Position numbers and translations under genes: made by a program. From DATFQE01 sp963733845 (GTDB taxonomy: Bacteria; Actinomycetota; Thermoleophilia; Gaiellales; Gaiellaceae), in NCBI GenBank assembly GCA_963733845.1, contig CAVTEM010000011.1, positions 62,001-126,000 of the forward strand: a DNA stretch of 64,000 nucleotides, written 5' to 3'. Numbering within the stretch: position 1 is the first letter of the stretch; the number at the start of each line of letters is the position of its first letter. This document shows, piece by piece, positions 7,397 through 15,084 of the stretch. The notes under the pieces are model-generated. The model did no database searches, was not told the origin of the DNA, and saw only the letters and a list, made by a program, of their open reading frames with translations.

Positions 7397-8846
7397 ATGA
7401 CGAACATCGACTCACGCACCCGCTGGCTCGCACTCCTCGTGCTCTGCCTGGGCGACCTGATGATCGTCCTCGACGTGACGATCGTGGGCGTCGCTCTGCC
7501 GTCGATCCGCGAGGACCTCGGCTTCTCGGAGACGTCGCTCGCGTGGGTTGTCAACGCGTACCTGCTGACGTTCGGCGGTTTCCTGCTGCTCGGCGGCCGG
7601 CTGGGGGATCTCTTCGGACACCGCAGGCTGTTCCTGGCCGGGATCGTCCTGTTCACACTGGCCTCTGCCGCCTGCGGGCTGGCGAACTCGCAGGAGCTCC
7701 TGATCGTGGCGCGGGCGGTGCAGGGCCTCGGCGGCGCGGTCGTCTCCGCGGTCGCGCTCTCGCTGATGATGACGCTCTTCACCGAGCCGGCCGAGCGGGC
7801 GAAGGCGATGGGGATCTTCGGCTTCGTCGCGTCGGGCGGCGGCAGCATCGGCGTCCTGCTCGGCGGCGTCATCACCGACGTGCTCGACTGGCACTGGATC
7901 TTCCTGGTCAACGTCCCCGTCGGGGCGCTCGTGCTCCTGCTCACGGTGCGGCTCGTGCCCACTTCGCGCGTCGAGGGCGCCGACAAGCGGCTCGACATCG
8001 CCGGTGCCTTCACGGTGACTGCGTCGCTGATGCTGGCGGTCTACGCGATCGTCAACGGCAACCAGGAGGGCTGGACGTCGGCGCAGACGCTCGGCCTGCT
8101 CGGGGCCGCGGCGGTGCTGCTGGCCGTCTTCCTGTGGATCGAGTCGCGGGTAGCGTCCCCGCTCATGCCGCTGCGCCTCTTCCGGCTGCGCAACGTCTCG
8201 GTCGCGAACGTGGTCGGCGTGCTCTGGGCCGCCGCGATGTTCGCGTGGTTCTTCCTCACCGCGCTCTATCTCCAGCTCGTCCTCGGCTACAGCCCGCTGC
8301 AGGTCGGCCTTGCCTTCCTGCCCGGAAACCTGATCATGGGCGTGCTCTCGGTCGGGCCTCTCGGCCAAGCTCGTCATGCGCTTCGGCATCAGGCCGCCGC
8401 TCGGAGTCGGCCTGTCGCTGGCCGCCGTCGGGCTGCTGCTCCTCGCCCGCGCCCCGGTCGACGGCACCTTCGTCGTCGACGTGCTCCCGAGCATGATCCT
8501 GCTCGGCCTGGGCGCGGGGATGGCCTTCAACCCGGTGCTGCTGGCCGCGATGAGCGACGTCGAGCAGAGCGAGGCGGGTCTCGCCTCGGGCGTCGTCAAC
8601 ACCTCGTTCATGATGGGCGGCGCGCTCGGGCTGGCGATCCTGGCCAGCCTGGCCGCCTCGCGCACCGAGAGCCTGGCCGCCTCGGGCGACGGGCCGCTCG
8701 TCGCGCTCACCGGCGGCTACCACGTCGCGTTCCTCGTCGGCGCGCTCTTCGCGGCCGGCGCGGCTGCGATCGGCGTGACGCTGCTGCGGCCCGGCCCGGC
8801 GATCGAGTCCGCGGAGCACGAAACCGAGCTGGCCGAGGCGGCCTGA
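7397..8846 (+). CDS. DHA2-family MFS multidrug exporter, copy 1 (frameshifted)
   Basis: A 14-TM proton-driven exporter of the EmrB/QacA (DHA2) family. It shows ARTRWLALLVLCLGDLMIVLD-type TM1 residues, motif A (GGRLGDLFGHRR), the basic 'ARAVQGLGG' helix and motif C (GSIGVLLGGVITDVLDWHW). The frame breaks at about 8355: the sequence reads GVLSVGPLG, while removing one C gives GVLSVGLSAKLVMRFGIRPP and continues to the stop at 8846 (about 483 aa, the same as copy 2). ATG 7397 is chosen by analogy with copy 2. The substrate is unknown; its neighbours are SigX5-like sigma factors. Confidence 0.85.
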
Positions 8847-8849
8847 GGG

Positions 8850-8860
8850 CGATGAGTTCC
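8850..8860 (+). promoter_or_regulatory. CGATGAGTTCC motif upstream of the second ECF gene
   Basis: The motif lies 27 nt before the ATG of the second sigma factor and matches the half-site at 7323-7333 in the first nine bases. It is a candidate -10-like or operator element. Confidence 0.35.
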
Positions 8861-8886
8861 AGTCCGAATCGACGTCTTAGGTCCAG

Positions 8887-9915
8887 ATGAGTCGTAGCCG
8901 GGAGAGCACCCTGACGCGTCCGGAGGGCGAGGCAGGCGCGGCGGTCGCGGCCGCGCGCGCGGGCGACGAGTCGGCGTTCGCGTCGCTCGCCGAGGCGTAC
9001 CGGGCCGAGCTCCAGGCGCATTGCTACCGCATGCTCGGCTCGCTCGAGGACTCCGAGGACCTCGTCCAGGAGACCTTCCTACGTGCGTGGCGGAAGCGCG
9101 CGAGCTTCCAGGGGCGCTCGACCTTCCGCGCCTGGCTGTACCGGATCGCGACGAACGCCTGCCTCGACGCGCTCGGCCGGCGGCGGCGGTCGCTGGGGCC
9201 CCATGAGGGCGTGCAGCCGCTCGCCGAGATCCCGTGGCTGCAGCCGTATCCGGATCACCTGCTCGAGGGGATCGCGCCGAGCGAGGAGGAGCCGGAGGCC
9301 GAGGTGGTGGCGCGGGAGACGATCGAGCTGGCGTTCATCGCCGCGATCCAGCTCCTGCCGCCGAAGCAGCGCGCCGTGCTGATCCTGCGCGACGTGCTCG
9401 GCTGGTCGGCGGCGGAGAGCGCCTCCCTGCTCGACGTGAGCGTCGCGGCGGCGAACAGCGCCCTGCAGCGCGCACGCGGGACGATGAAGCAGCACCTGCC
9501 GCGTCACCGGCTCGACTGGTCGCCGCGCGACGATCCGACCGAGGAGGAGCGCGCCCTGCTCCAGCGCTACATGGACGCGACCGACCGCAACGACCCCGCG
9601 GCCATGGTCGAGCTCCTGCGCGAGGACGCCTTCTGCTCGATGCCGCCGCAGGCCCAGTGGTGGAGGGGCAACGAGGCGATCGTGGCCGCCTGGGTGGAAG
9701 GAGGCTTCGGCTCGCCTTCGATCGGCCACTTCCGCTGCGTCCCGGTCTCGTCGAACCGCCAGCCGGGAGTCGCCGCCTATCTCAGGCGTCCGGGCGACAA
9801 GGAGTACCGGGCGCTGGCGCTGGACGTCCTGCGGATCGAGGACGGACGCGTGGCCGAGATCGTGGCCTTCGGGCCCGAGATGTTCCCCGCCTTCGGCTTG
9901 CCCCCCGCGATGTGA
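8887..9915 (+). CDS. ECF sigma factor, SigX5-like, with SnoaL-like C-terminal domain (copy 2)
   Basis: A 342-aa paralogue of the sigma factor at 6012. Region 2 has AHCYRMLGSLEDSEDLVQETFLRAW and RAWLYRIATNACLDAL; region 4 has LPPKQRAVLILRDVLGWSAAESA and SVAAANSALQRARGTM. The C-terminal NTF2-like domain begins at YMDATDRNDPAAMVELL and ends FGPEMFPAFGLPP. Compared with copy 1 it has a longer N-terminus (about 20 aa) but the same architecture. The stop overlaps the GTG start of the cupin-like gene (GTGA), and the second exporter follows, so the order sigma-exporter repeats. Confidence 0.85.
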   Translation: MSRSRESTLTRPEGEAGAAVAAARAGDESAFASLAEAYRAELQAHCYRMLGSLEDSEDLVQETFLRAWRKRASFQGRSTFRAWLYRIATNACLDALGRRRRSLGPHEGVQPLAEIPWLQPYPDHLLEGIAPSEEEPEAEVVARETIELAFIAAIQLLPPKQRAVLILRDVLGWSAAESASLLDVSVAAANSALQRARGTMKQHLPRHRLDWSPRDDPTEEERALLQRYMDATDRNDPAAMVELLREDAFCSMPPQAQWWRGNEAIVAAWVEGGFGSPSIGHFRCVPVSSNRQPGVAAYLRRPGDKEYRALALDVLRIEDGRVAEIVAFGPEMFPAFGLPPAM

Positions 9916-10203
9916 CGGACGAGCCGGCCTTCCTCGGACAGCACATTCCAGAAGGCTTCGACGTGCGCCGGATCGTCGTCGCCCCGGGCGCCGAGCGGCC
10001 CTACGACGAGGAGGAGTGGCGCGACGCGATCGTCGTGGTCGAGTCCGGCGGGATCGAGCTCGAGTGCAACTGCGGCGGGCGCAGGGGCTTTCGGCGCGGC
10101 GACGTCCTCTGGCTGATCGGCCTGCCGCTCCGCGTCTTGCGCAACCGCGGGCCCGTGCCCGACCGTGCTGCTGGCCGTGTCAAGGCTGCGCCAGCGCCGA
10201 TGA
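9912..10203 (+). CDS. Small cupin-like protein (frameshifted at the C-terminus)
   Basis: A short protein (about 96 aa) coupled to the sigma gene by a GTGA overlap. It reads TDEPAFLGQHIPEGFDVRRI, then RDAIVVVESGGIELECNCGG and FRRGDVLWLIGLPLRVLRNRG, a single-strand-rich cupin-like pattern. After RNRGPVP the frame is lost. Removing one C at about 10160 gives TVLLAVSRLRQRR and a stop at 10201-10203. Without that correction the frame runs on to 10286 into the exporter with a low-complexity tail. No metal-binding His pair is visible, so a sensing or binding role is a guess. Confidence 0.5.
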
Positions 10204-10208
10204 ATTCT
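10198..10208 (+). promoter_or_regulatory. CGATGAATTCT motif upstream of the second exporter
   Basis: Third copy of the CGATGA(A/G)TT motif, 75 nt before the second DHA2 exporter, a distance close to that of the copy in front of exporter 1 (64 nt). Confidence 0.4.
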
Positions 10209-10282
10209 CGGGTCGCGGCCGGTCGTACCGGGAGACGACGACGACCAGACGCTAGTTTCGAAGCTCCGAGGGGGCCACGAAG

Positions 10283-11722
10283 ATGACACTCGATTCACGC
10301 ACACGCTGGCTTGCGCTCTACGTCCTGTGCCTGGGCGATCTGATGATCGTGCTCGATGGGACGATCGTGAACGTCGCGCTGCCGACGATTCGCGACGACC
10401 TCGGGTTCTCGGAGACCTCCCTCGCCTGGGTCGTCAACGCCTATCTGCTCACGTTCGGCGGCTTCCTGCTGCTGGGCGGGCGCCTCGGCGACTTCTTCGG
10501 GCAGCGGAAGATGTTCCTGAGCGGCATCGGGCTGTTCACCGCCGCCTCGCTCGCGTGCGGGCTCGCCACTTCGCAGGAGCTGCTGATCGCCGCGCGGGCG
10601 GTGCAGGGGCTCGGCGGGGCGCTCGTCGCCGCGGTCGCGCTCTCGCTCGTGATGACGCTCTTCACCGAGGGCGCCGACCGTGCGAAGGCCATGGGCATCT
10701 TCGGCTTCGTGCTCTCGGGCGGCGGCGTCGCGGGCGTGCTCGCCGGCGGCGTGCTCACCGAGATCCTGAGCTGGCACTGGATCTTCCTCGTCAACATCCC
10801 GGTCGGGGCACTCGTGTTCGCCCTCTCGCTGCGACTGCTCCCGCCCGTGCCGGGCAACGCGAGCGGTCGCCTGGACATCGGAGGCGCCGTCACCGTGACC
10901 GCCGCGCTCATGCTCGCCGTGTACGCGATCGTGAACGGGAACGACACCGGCTGGCTGACCGCGGAGACGCTCGCCCTGCTCGGCGCTGCGGCCGTCCTGG
11001 TCGCCGTGTTCCTGACGATCGAGGCGCGGATCGCCACTCCGCTGATGCCCCTCTCGCTGTTCCGGAACCGGAGCGTCTCGAGCGCGAACGTGATCGGGAC
11101 GCTGATGGCCGCGGGGATGTTCGCCTACTTCTTCTTCTCGGCGCTCTACATGCAGCAGGTCCTCGACTACAGCCCGCTCGAGGTGGGGCTGGCGTACCTG
11201 CCCGGGACGGTGCTGTGGGGAGCCACCTCGCTCTACTCGGACAAGCTGGTGATGCGCTTCGGGATCAAGCCGCCGCTCCTGGCCGGGCTCGGCCTGATGA
11301 CGCTCGCGCTCGTGCTGTTCGCCCGCGCGCCGGTGGACGGAAGCTGGGTCGTCGACATCCTCCCGGCCACGCTCGCCATCGGGCTCGGCGGCGGGATCGC
11401 CTTCAACCCGCTGCTGCTCGCGGCGATGAGCGGAGTCGAGCCGCAGGAGTCGGGGCTCGCCTCGGGCGTGGTCAACACCGCCTTCATGATGGGCGGCGCA
11501 CTCGGCCTCGCGGTGCTGGCGAGCACGGCCGACGCGCGTACCAGCAGCCTGCTCGACTCGGGCCGCGACGCGGTCGCCGCGACGAACGGCGGCTACCACG
11601 CGGCGTTCCTGCTGGGCTCGCTCTTCCTGATCGCGTCGGCGTCCGTCGCCGCCTTCGTGCTCCGCGCCGAGGCGCCCGCGCACATGGCCGAGCACGGCGA
11701 GCCGGCGACCGAGACCGCGTAG
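10283..11722 (+). CDS. DHA2-family MFS multidrug exporter, copy 2
   Basis: An intact 479-aa, 14-TM proton-coupled exporter. Motif A is GGRLGDFFGQRK, motif C is GGGVAGVLAGGVLTEILSWHW, and the DHA2-typical pattern DLGFSETSLAWVVNAYLLTF is identical to copy 1. The two copies can be aligned from the first residues (LDSRTRWLAL against IDSRTRWLAL) to the end, so they arose by duplication and have diverged. It probably expels organic cations or drugs. It lies downstream of an ECF factor and a small cupin-like protein. Confidence 0.9.
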   Translation: MTLDSRTRWLALYVLCLGDLMIVLDGTIVNVALPTIRDDLGFSETSLAWVVNAYLLTFGGFLLLGGRLGDFFGQRKMFLSGIGLFTAASLACGLATSQELLIAARAVQGLGGALVAAVALSLVMTLFTEGADRAKAMGIFGFVLSGGGVAGVLAGGVLTEILSWHWIFLVNIPVGALVFALSLRLLPPVPGNASGRLDIGGAVTVTAALMLAVYAIVNGNDTGWLTAETLALLGAAAVLVAVFLTIEARIATPLMPLSLFRNRSVSSANVIGTLMAAGMFAYFFFSALYMQQVLDYSPLEVGLAYLPGTVLWGATSLYSDKLVMRFGIKPPLLAGLGLMTLALVLFARAPVDGSWVVDILPATLAIGLGGGIAFNPLLLAAMSGVEPQESGLASGVVNTAFMMGGALGLAVLASTADARTSSLLDSGRDAVAATNGGYHAAFLLGSLFLIASASVAAFVLRAEAPAHMAEHGEPATETA

Positions 11723-11795
11723 GGGATTTCAGCCGCTCACTGCAGGCCGCGTTTACCCGCGACCGTGAATCAGGCGACAGTACGGAGGTGATCGG

Positions 11796-12434
11796 ATGAA
11801 CGACAAGCCGAACTGGCGAGTAGCGCACCTCGACGACATCGAGCGGCGCGGCAGGGACATTCCGGTGCGCGAGCACCTCGGGATCCACGCATTCGGAATC
11901 AACGCCTACACGCCCGGCGAGGACGGCACCCTGATCAATGAGCACGACGAGGCCGGGACGGGCCAGGAGGAGCTGTACATCGTGCTCGACGGGAAGGCGA
12001 CCTTCGAGGTCGACGGCGAGACGGTCGACGCGCCGCCAGGAACAGTCGTGTCCGTCGGGCCGGAGTCGCGGCGGAAGGCGACCGGGGAGGGAACCATCCT
12101 CGCTGTCGGCGCCACACCCGGTGAGGCGTACCAGGCGATCGACTGGGGTGAGGCGTGGCCGTTCCACAGCGACTCCATGAAGGCCTACGGCGAACAGCGG
12201 TACGCCGACGCGCTCGAAGCCGTCCGCGGTGCCCTCGAGCGCATGCCGGACCACGCGGGCTTGAATTACAACTACGCGTGCTTCGCAACGCTCGCGGGCG
12301 ACACCGGCGACGACACGTTCACCCACCTCCGACGGTCCGTCGAGCTGTTCCCGCGGTTCCGCGAGGACGCGCGCAGAGACGACGACTTCGCCGCCGTACG
12401 CGACGATCCGCGGTTCGAGCAGGCTCTTCGCTGA
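11796..12434 (+). CDS. Cupin domain fused to a TPR-like tail
   Basis: A 212-aa protein with a ribosome site GGAGGTGAT close to ATG 11796. Residues 1-115 are a cupin: HEHDE-like NEHDEAGTGQEELYIVLDGK, then FEVDGETVDAPPGTVVSVGP. Residues 120-212 form a helical repeat region (MKAYGEQRYADALEAVRGAL, DHAGLNYNYACFATLAGD) ending DDFAAVRDDPRFEQAL, which resembles TPR units. One His of the metal site is visible, so metal binding is uncertain. The fusion is found in other actinobacteria; its function is unknown. Confidence 0.7.
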   Translation: MNDKPNWRVAHLDDIERRGRDIPVREHLGIHAFGINAYTPGEDGTLINEHDEAGTGQEELYIVLDGKATFEVDGETVDAPPGTVVSVGPESRRKATGEGTILAVGATPGEAYQAIDWGEAWPFHSDSMKAYGEQRYADALEAVRGALERMPDHAGLNYNYACFATLAGDTGDDTFTHLRRSVELFPRFREDARRDDDFAAVRDDPRFEQALR

Positions 12435-12492
12435 GCGCGCTTCCACGTGCTCAGGTCGTTCGGGCGCTCCGACGTCGTCTCGCTCGTGGCTG

Positions 12493-12922
12493 TCAGGGGT
12501 AGATGAAGCCGCCGCGGTCATCGAAGTCCGAGCCGTACTTCACTGCGACCCCCCAGACGTTGGCTTCAGGGTCGCTGAAGCTGAAGCCGTACCCCCAGCC
12601 CGACCGCTCGGGCTCCGAATCCAAGAGCGGCGACGTCGTCAAACTCGCGAAGCTGCTGGTGGACGCGAACGACTTCCTCCTCGTTCTCACAGTGGATCGT
12701 GAGCGTGACGCCGCGAAACCCTTCGGCAACAGCGCCGAACTGCCGCTCGAACCTCGTCTCGGAGAAGAGGCCGAGAACGACGCCGTTCGTGCACTGAAAC
12801 ACGACGTGCTCGGGCACGCTCGTCGGCGCTTCCGGCCAGCCGAACTGTCGGTAGAACGCAGCCATCCGCCCGACATCCCGGCAAGCGAGCGTGACTGCGC
12901 TGATCCGTGCTGGGATGCCCAC
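12493..12922 (-). CDS. VOC family protein (frameshifted)
   Basis: A glyoxalase-like protein of about 142 aa in two frames. The front half from GTG 12922 reads ARISAVTLACRDVGRMAAFY, then EHVVFQCTNGVVLGLFSE. The end in another frame reads RSGWGYGFSFSDPEANVW and GSDFDDRGGFIYP. Both halves are standard VOC modules. The shift lies at about 12600-12650. It could be the last gene of the cupredoxin/sigma operon, 35 nt after the anti-sigma stop, but nothing else ties it to that operon. Confidence 0.7.
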
Positions 12923-12957
12923 CTGACAGGTTAGGGGAGCGCCGCGGAAAGGCAGCC

Positions 12958-13194
12958 CTAGAGAACCTGCTCGCCGCCGACGAGGGCGCGCAGGCTCTCG
13001 TGCTCCTCGCGGCAGGCGGGGCAGCCGTCCAGGTGGGCCTTGAGGCCCGGGATCGCGGCGTCCGCGTCGGCGCCCGCCAGCTCGAGCTCGACATAGCGAT
13101 CGAGCTCGGCGAAGCACTCGTCGCAGCCGATCTCGGGCTCGGCCGGGCCCAGGAGTCGTCCGAGCGCCTGCTTCAGGTCGGGCCGACCGGTCAC
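12958..13194 (-). CDS. Zinc-finger anti-sigma factor (ZAS)
   Basis: A 78-aa protein with the zinc-binding anti-sigma motif HLDGCPAC (H-x3-C-x2-C), preceded by CDECFAELDRYVELEL, which supplies the first ligands. There is no transmembrane segment, so it is a cytoplasmic ZAS protein able to respond to oxidants or metals by losing zinc. GTG 13194 overlaps the sigma stop as GTGA, the usual arrangement of a sigma/anti-sigma pair. It probably sequesters the sigma factor encoded upstream. Confidence 0.8.
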   Translation of the reverse strand: MTGRPDLKQALGRLLGPAEPEIGCDECFAELDRYVELELAGADADAAIPGLKAHLDGCPACREEHESLRALVGGEQVL

Positions 13195-13823
13195 TTCGTC
13201 ACCTCCGGGTTCAGATGCTCGCGCAGCTTGCGCCGCGCGTCGTGCAGGGTCTTGTACAGGGCACCGCGGGTCGTGGCGAGGCGCTCGGCGAGGACGTCGA
13301 TCGGCACGCCGTTCAGCGCCAGCGCGACGAGCACGCTGCGCTGGTGCGGGGTCAGAACCTCGGCGATCGCCCGCTGCAGATCGGCCAGGAGCTGGCTCTG
13401 CTCGAGCTCCTCCTCGGGGCCGAGGCTCACGCTCGCGAACAGGCTCCACGTCTCCGGCTCGAGCGGGACCTCGCGCCCCTGCCACGCCCGGCGGCGCACC
13501 TTCACGGCCGCCTCGAGCAGGGCGAACTTGTAGGCCCAGGTCGTGAAGCGGCTCGCGCCGCGGTAGTCGTCGAGCCGCCTGAGCACGCTCACGAGCGCGT
13601 CGTCCGCCGCGTGGTTGGCGATGTCGTCCAGATCGGATCCGCGCAGGTGCGGGTGCGACGGCCGACGTCGAGCGACCTCGAAGCGCGCGCCCCGGAGCAG
13701 GAGCGCGTGCAGCCGCTCGATCGCTTCCGGCTCCTCCTCGCGGAGCGAGCGGAGCCACTCGCGCGATTCGGCGTCCAGGTGCGTGGCCGACGAAACCGTG
13801 TCCACGAGGGCAACGCTAGCCAT
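13191..13823 (-). CDS. ECF-type sigma factor
   Basis: A 210-aa factor. Region 2: HLRGSDLDDIANHAADDALVS and RGASRFTTWAYKFALLEA; region 4: LTPHQRSVLVALALNGVPIDV and the recognition helix LATTRGALYKTLHDARRKLR. ATG 13823 is chosen because it overlaps the end of the upstream membrane-protein gene by 8 nt, implying coupling; a longer frame upstream would read through that gene. Its partner anti-sigma is encoded next. The context with a cupredoxin suggests a copper or redox stress regulon, which is inference. Confidence 0.85.
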   Translation of the reverse strand: MASVALVDTVSSATHLDAESREWLRSLREEEPEAIERLHALLLRGARFEVARRRPSHPHLRGSDLDDIANHAADDALVSVLRRLDDYRGASRFTTWAYKFALLEAAVKVRRRAWQGREVPLEPETWSLFASVSLGPEEELEQSQLLADLQRAIAEVLTPHQRSVLVALALNGVPIDVLAERLATTRGALYKTLHDARRKLREHLNPEVTK

Positions 13824-14289
13824 GGACGTGCCCGTGTGCGCCGTGTCCGTCCGCGATCGCCAAGACAACGAGCGCGCTGAAGACCGCGATCAGGGTCGTC
13901 AGCGCGAGCGGTGCCGGCGCCTCCACCGCGGCGTGTGGCCTTCGCCGCGCCAGCAGGCCCGCAGCCGCGATCAGGCCGGCTGCCTCGACCGTCTTGGTCA
14001 TGAGCGCCGGCCCGTTCACGGGCTCGGAATCGGGGTGGAGCAGCGGCATCCCCACCGTGACCGCAAGCGCGTAGCTCCCGAGCAGGCCCGCGAGCAGCAG
14101 GGCGGCGGCGGCGAGCGGCGCGACGCCGCCCGGCCGCAGGGTCAGCGCGACCACGACGGCGCCCAGCCCGAGCGCGGCCGCGACGAAGCCGATCCCGGCG
14201 CCCGTGCCCTCGGCGAAGTGCGCCGGGGCGAGGGCGGCGTGGACTCCGGCGCTGACCGCGCACGCGATCACGACGAGGTCGCGGCTCAC
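13816..14289 (-). CDS. Multispanning membrane protein with His-rich tail
   Basis: A 157-aa protein with about five hydrophobic segments (VIACAVSAGVHAALAP, IGFVAAALGLGAVVVALTL, PLAAAALLLAGLLGSYALAV, TKTVEAAGLIAAAGLLA, LTTLIAVFSALVVLAIAD) and a C-terminal HGAHGHVHG. The His-rich tail could bind copper or zinc. No family is recognised. It sits between the cupredoxin gene (GTGA overlap) and the sigma gene (8-nt overlap), so it is surely part of the operon. Confidence 0.7.
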   Translation of the reverse strand: MSRDLVVIACAVSAGVHAALAPAHFAEGTGAGIGFVAAALGLGAVVVALTLRPGGVAPLAAAALLLAGLLGSYALAVTVGMPLLHPDSEPVNGPALMTKTVEAAGLIAAAGLLARRRPHAAVEAPAPLALTTLIAVFSALVVLAIADGHGAHGHVHG

Positions 14290-14624
14290 GTGACGATCAC
14301 GCGTCCTTCCATGTCACGGCTGTGCAGCGTGCACACGTAGTCGAACGTGCCCGGCTCGTCGAAGGTGATCGAGACGCTGTCGCCGGGCTCGACCTTGTGG
14401 TCGCCCTGGCCCTCGATCTCGATCTCGACTGTGTGGGTGAAGTTGTCGTCGTTCGTCCAGGTTACGGTCTGCCCCGCCTCGATCGTGATCGTCTCCGGCT
14501 CGAAGCGGTAGCTCTTCGCCATCGTCACCTGGTTCGTGGCGACCGGCTCGCTCGCCTCGTCCGAGCCGCCGCAGGCCGGCACGGTGAGCAGCAGCGCGAG
14601 CGCGAGGACGAGGCGAGCGCGCAC
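14286..14624 (-). CDS. Plastocyanin-like cupredoxin lipoprotein
   Basis: A 112-aa type-1 copper protein anchored as a lipoprotein: signal core LVLALALLLTVP with lipobox PACGG. The cupredoxin fold starts at YRFEPETITIEAGQTVTW. Copper ligands are the His of NFTHTVEI and the C-terminal cluster CTLHSRDM (Cys, His, Met). It is likely an electron carrier on the outer face of the membrane. The start overlaps the upstream stop by 1 nt (TAGTG). Confidence 0.85.
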   Translation of the reverse strand: MRARLVLALALLLTVPACGGSDEASEPVATNQVTMAKSYRFEPETITIEAGQTVTWTNDDNFTHTVEIEIEGQGDHKVEPGDSVSITFDEPGTFDYVCTLHSRDMEGRVIVT

Positions 14625-14935
14625 TACCTGCCGCCTTCGAGTGCCGGGCTGCGCGCGGAGGCCACCTGCCAGACGGCAGCTGCGAAGACGAGGACGAACG
14701 CGGTCAGGTCGAGCACCTCGGCGATCGTGTGCGCGAACAGGAAGACGGTCCAGTCGAGGTGGTACGTCATGTAGACGAGCTCGGCGGCCGCGAAGAGGGA
14801 GAAGGCCACACCCAGCAGGCTGAGCTCACGCTTGAACGCGAGCCAGGCGAACCCGGCACCGAGCGCGAAGGCCGCGATGTGCACGACCATGAAGAACCCG
14901 GTAGGCAGCTCGTTGATCCAATCGCCGTACGGCAT
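14624..14935 (-). CDS. Small membrane protein, first gene of the cupredoxin operon
   Basis: A 103-aa protein with about three transmembrane helices (FFMVVHIAAFALGAGFAWLA, LLGVAFSLFAAAELVYMTY, DLTAFVLVFAAAVWQV). His residues in VVHIAAF, TYHLDW and FAHTIAE lie near the ends of the helices and could hold a metal or heme, but no known motif is matched. AGGAGG is well placed before ATG 14935. It probably acts with the cupredoxin and the other membrane protein. Confidence 0.65.
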   Translation of the reverse strand: MPYGDWINELPTGFFMVVHIAAFALGAGFAWLAFKRELSLLGVAFSLFAAAELVYMTYHLDWTVFLFAHTIAEVLDLTAFVLVFAAAVWQVASARSPALEGGR

Positions 14936-15053
14936 GTCGTCCTCCTTGGAGATCGGGGTGACGACTGCTTGGTGCCGGCTGCCCGCCGGTTCTTACGTCT
15001 CTCCGTGGCCGAGCGCTGATCCTCAGGGCGCCTGCCGCGCCGAGGCTAGGATC

Positions 15054-15076
15054 AAAAACGCGGGACGCCGTCCCGC
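15054..15076 (-). terminator. Hairpin with T-run in the divergent control region
   Basis: Arms GCGGGAC and GTCCCGC (15060-15066, 15070-15076). Read on the minus strand they are followed by GTTTTT, the form of an intrinsic terminator. It lies between the divergent cupredoxin and ABC operons, so it may insulate the minus-strand operon, or on the plus strand lie in the leader of the ABC mRNA 8 nt before its start codon. Confidence 0.4.
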
Positions 15077-15084
15077 CCGAACCC

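Noticed and set aside
7412..8710. Long antisense frames opposite the two DHA2 exporters
   Set aside because: They show His/Glu/Arg-rich composition without domains and mirror the codon bias of the sense genes.
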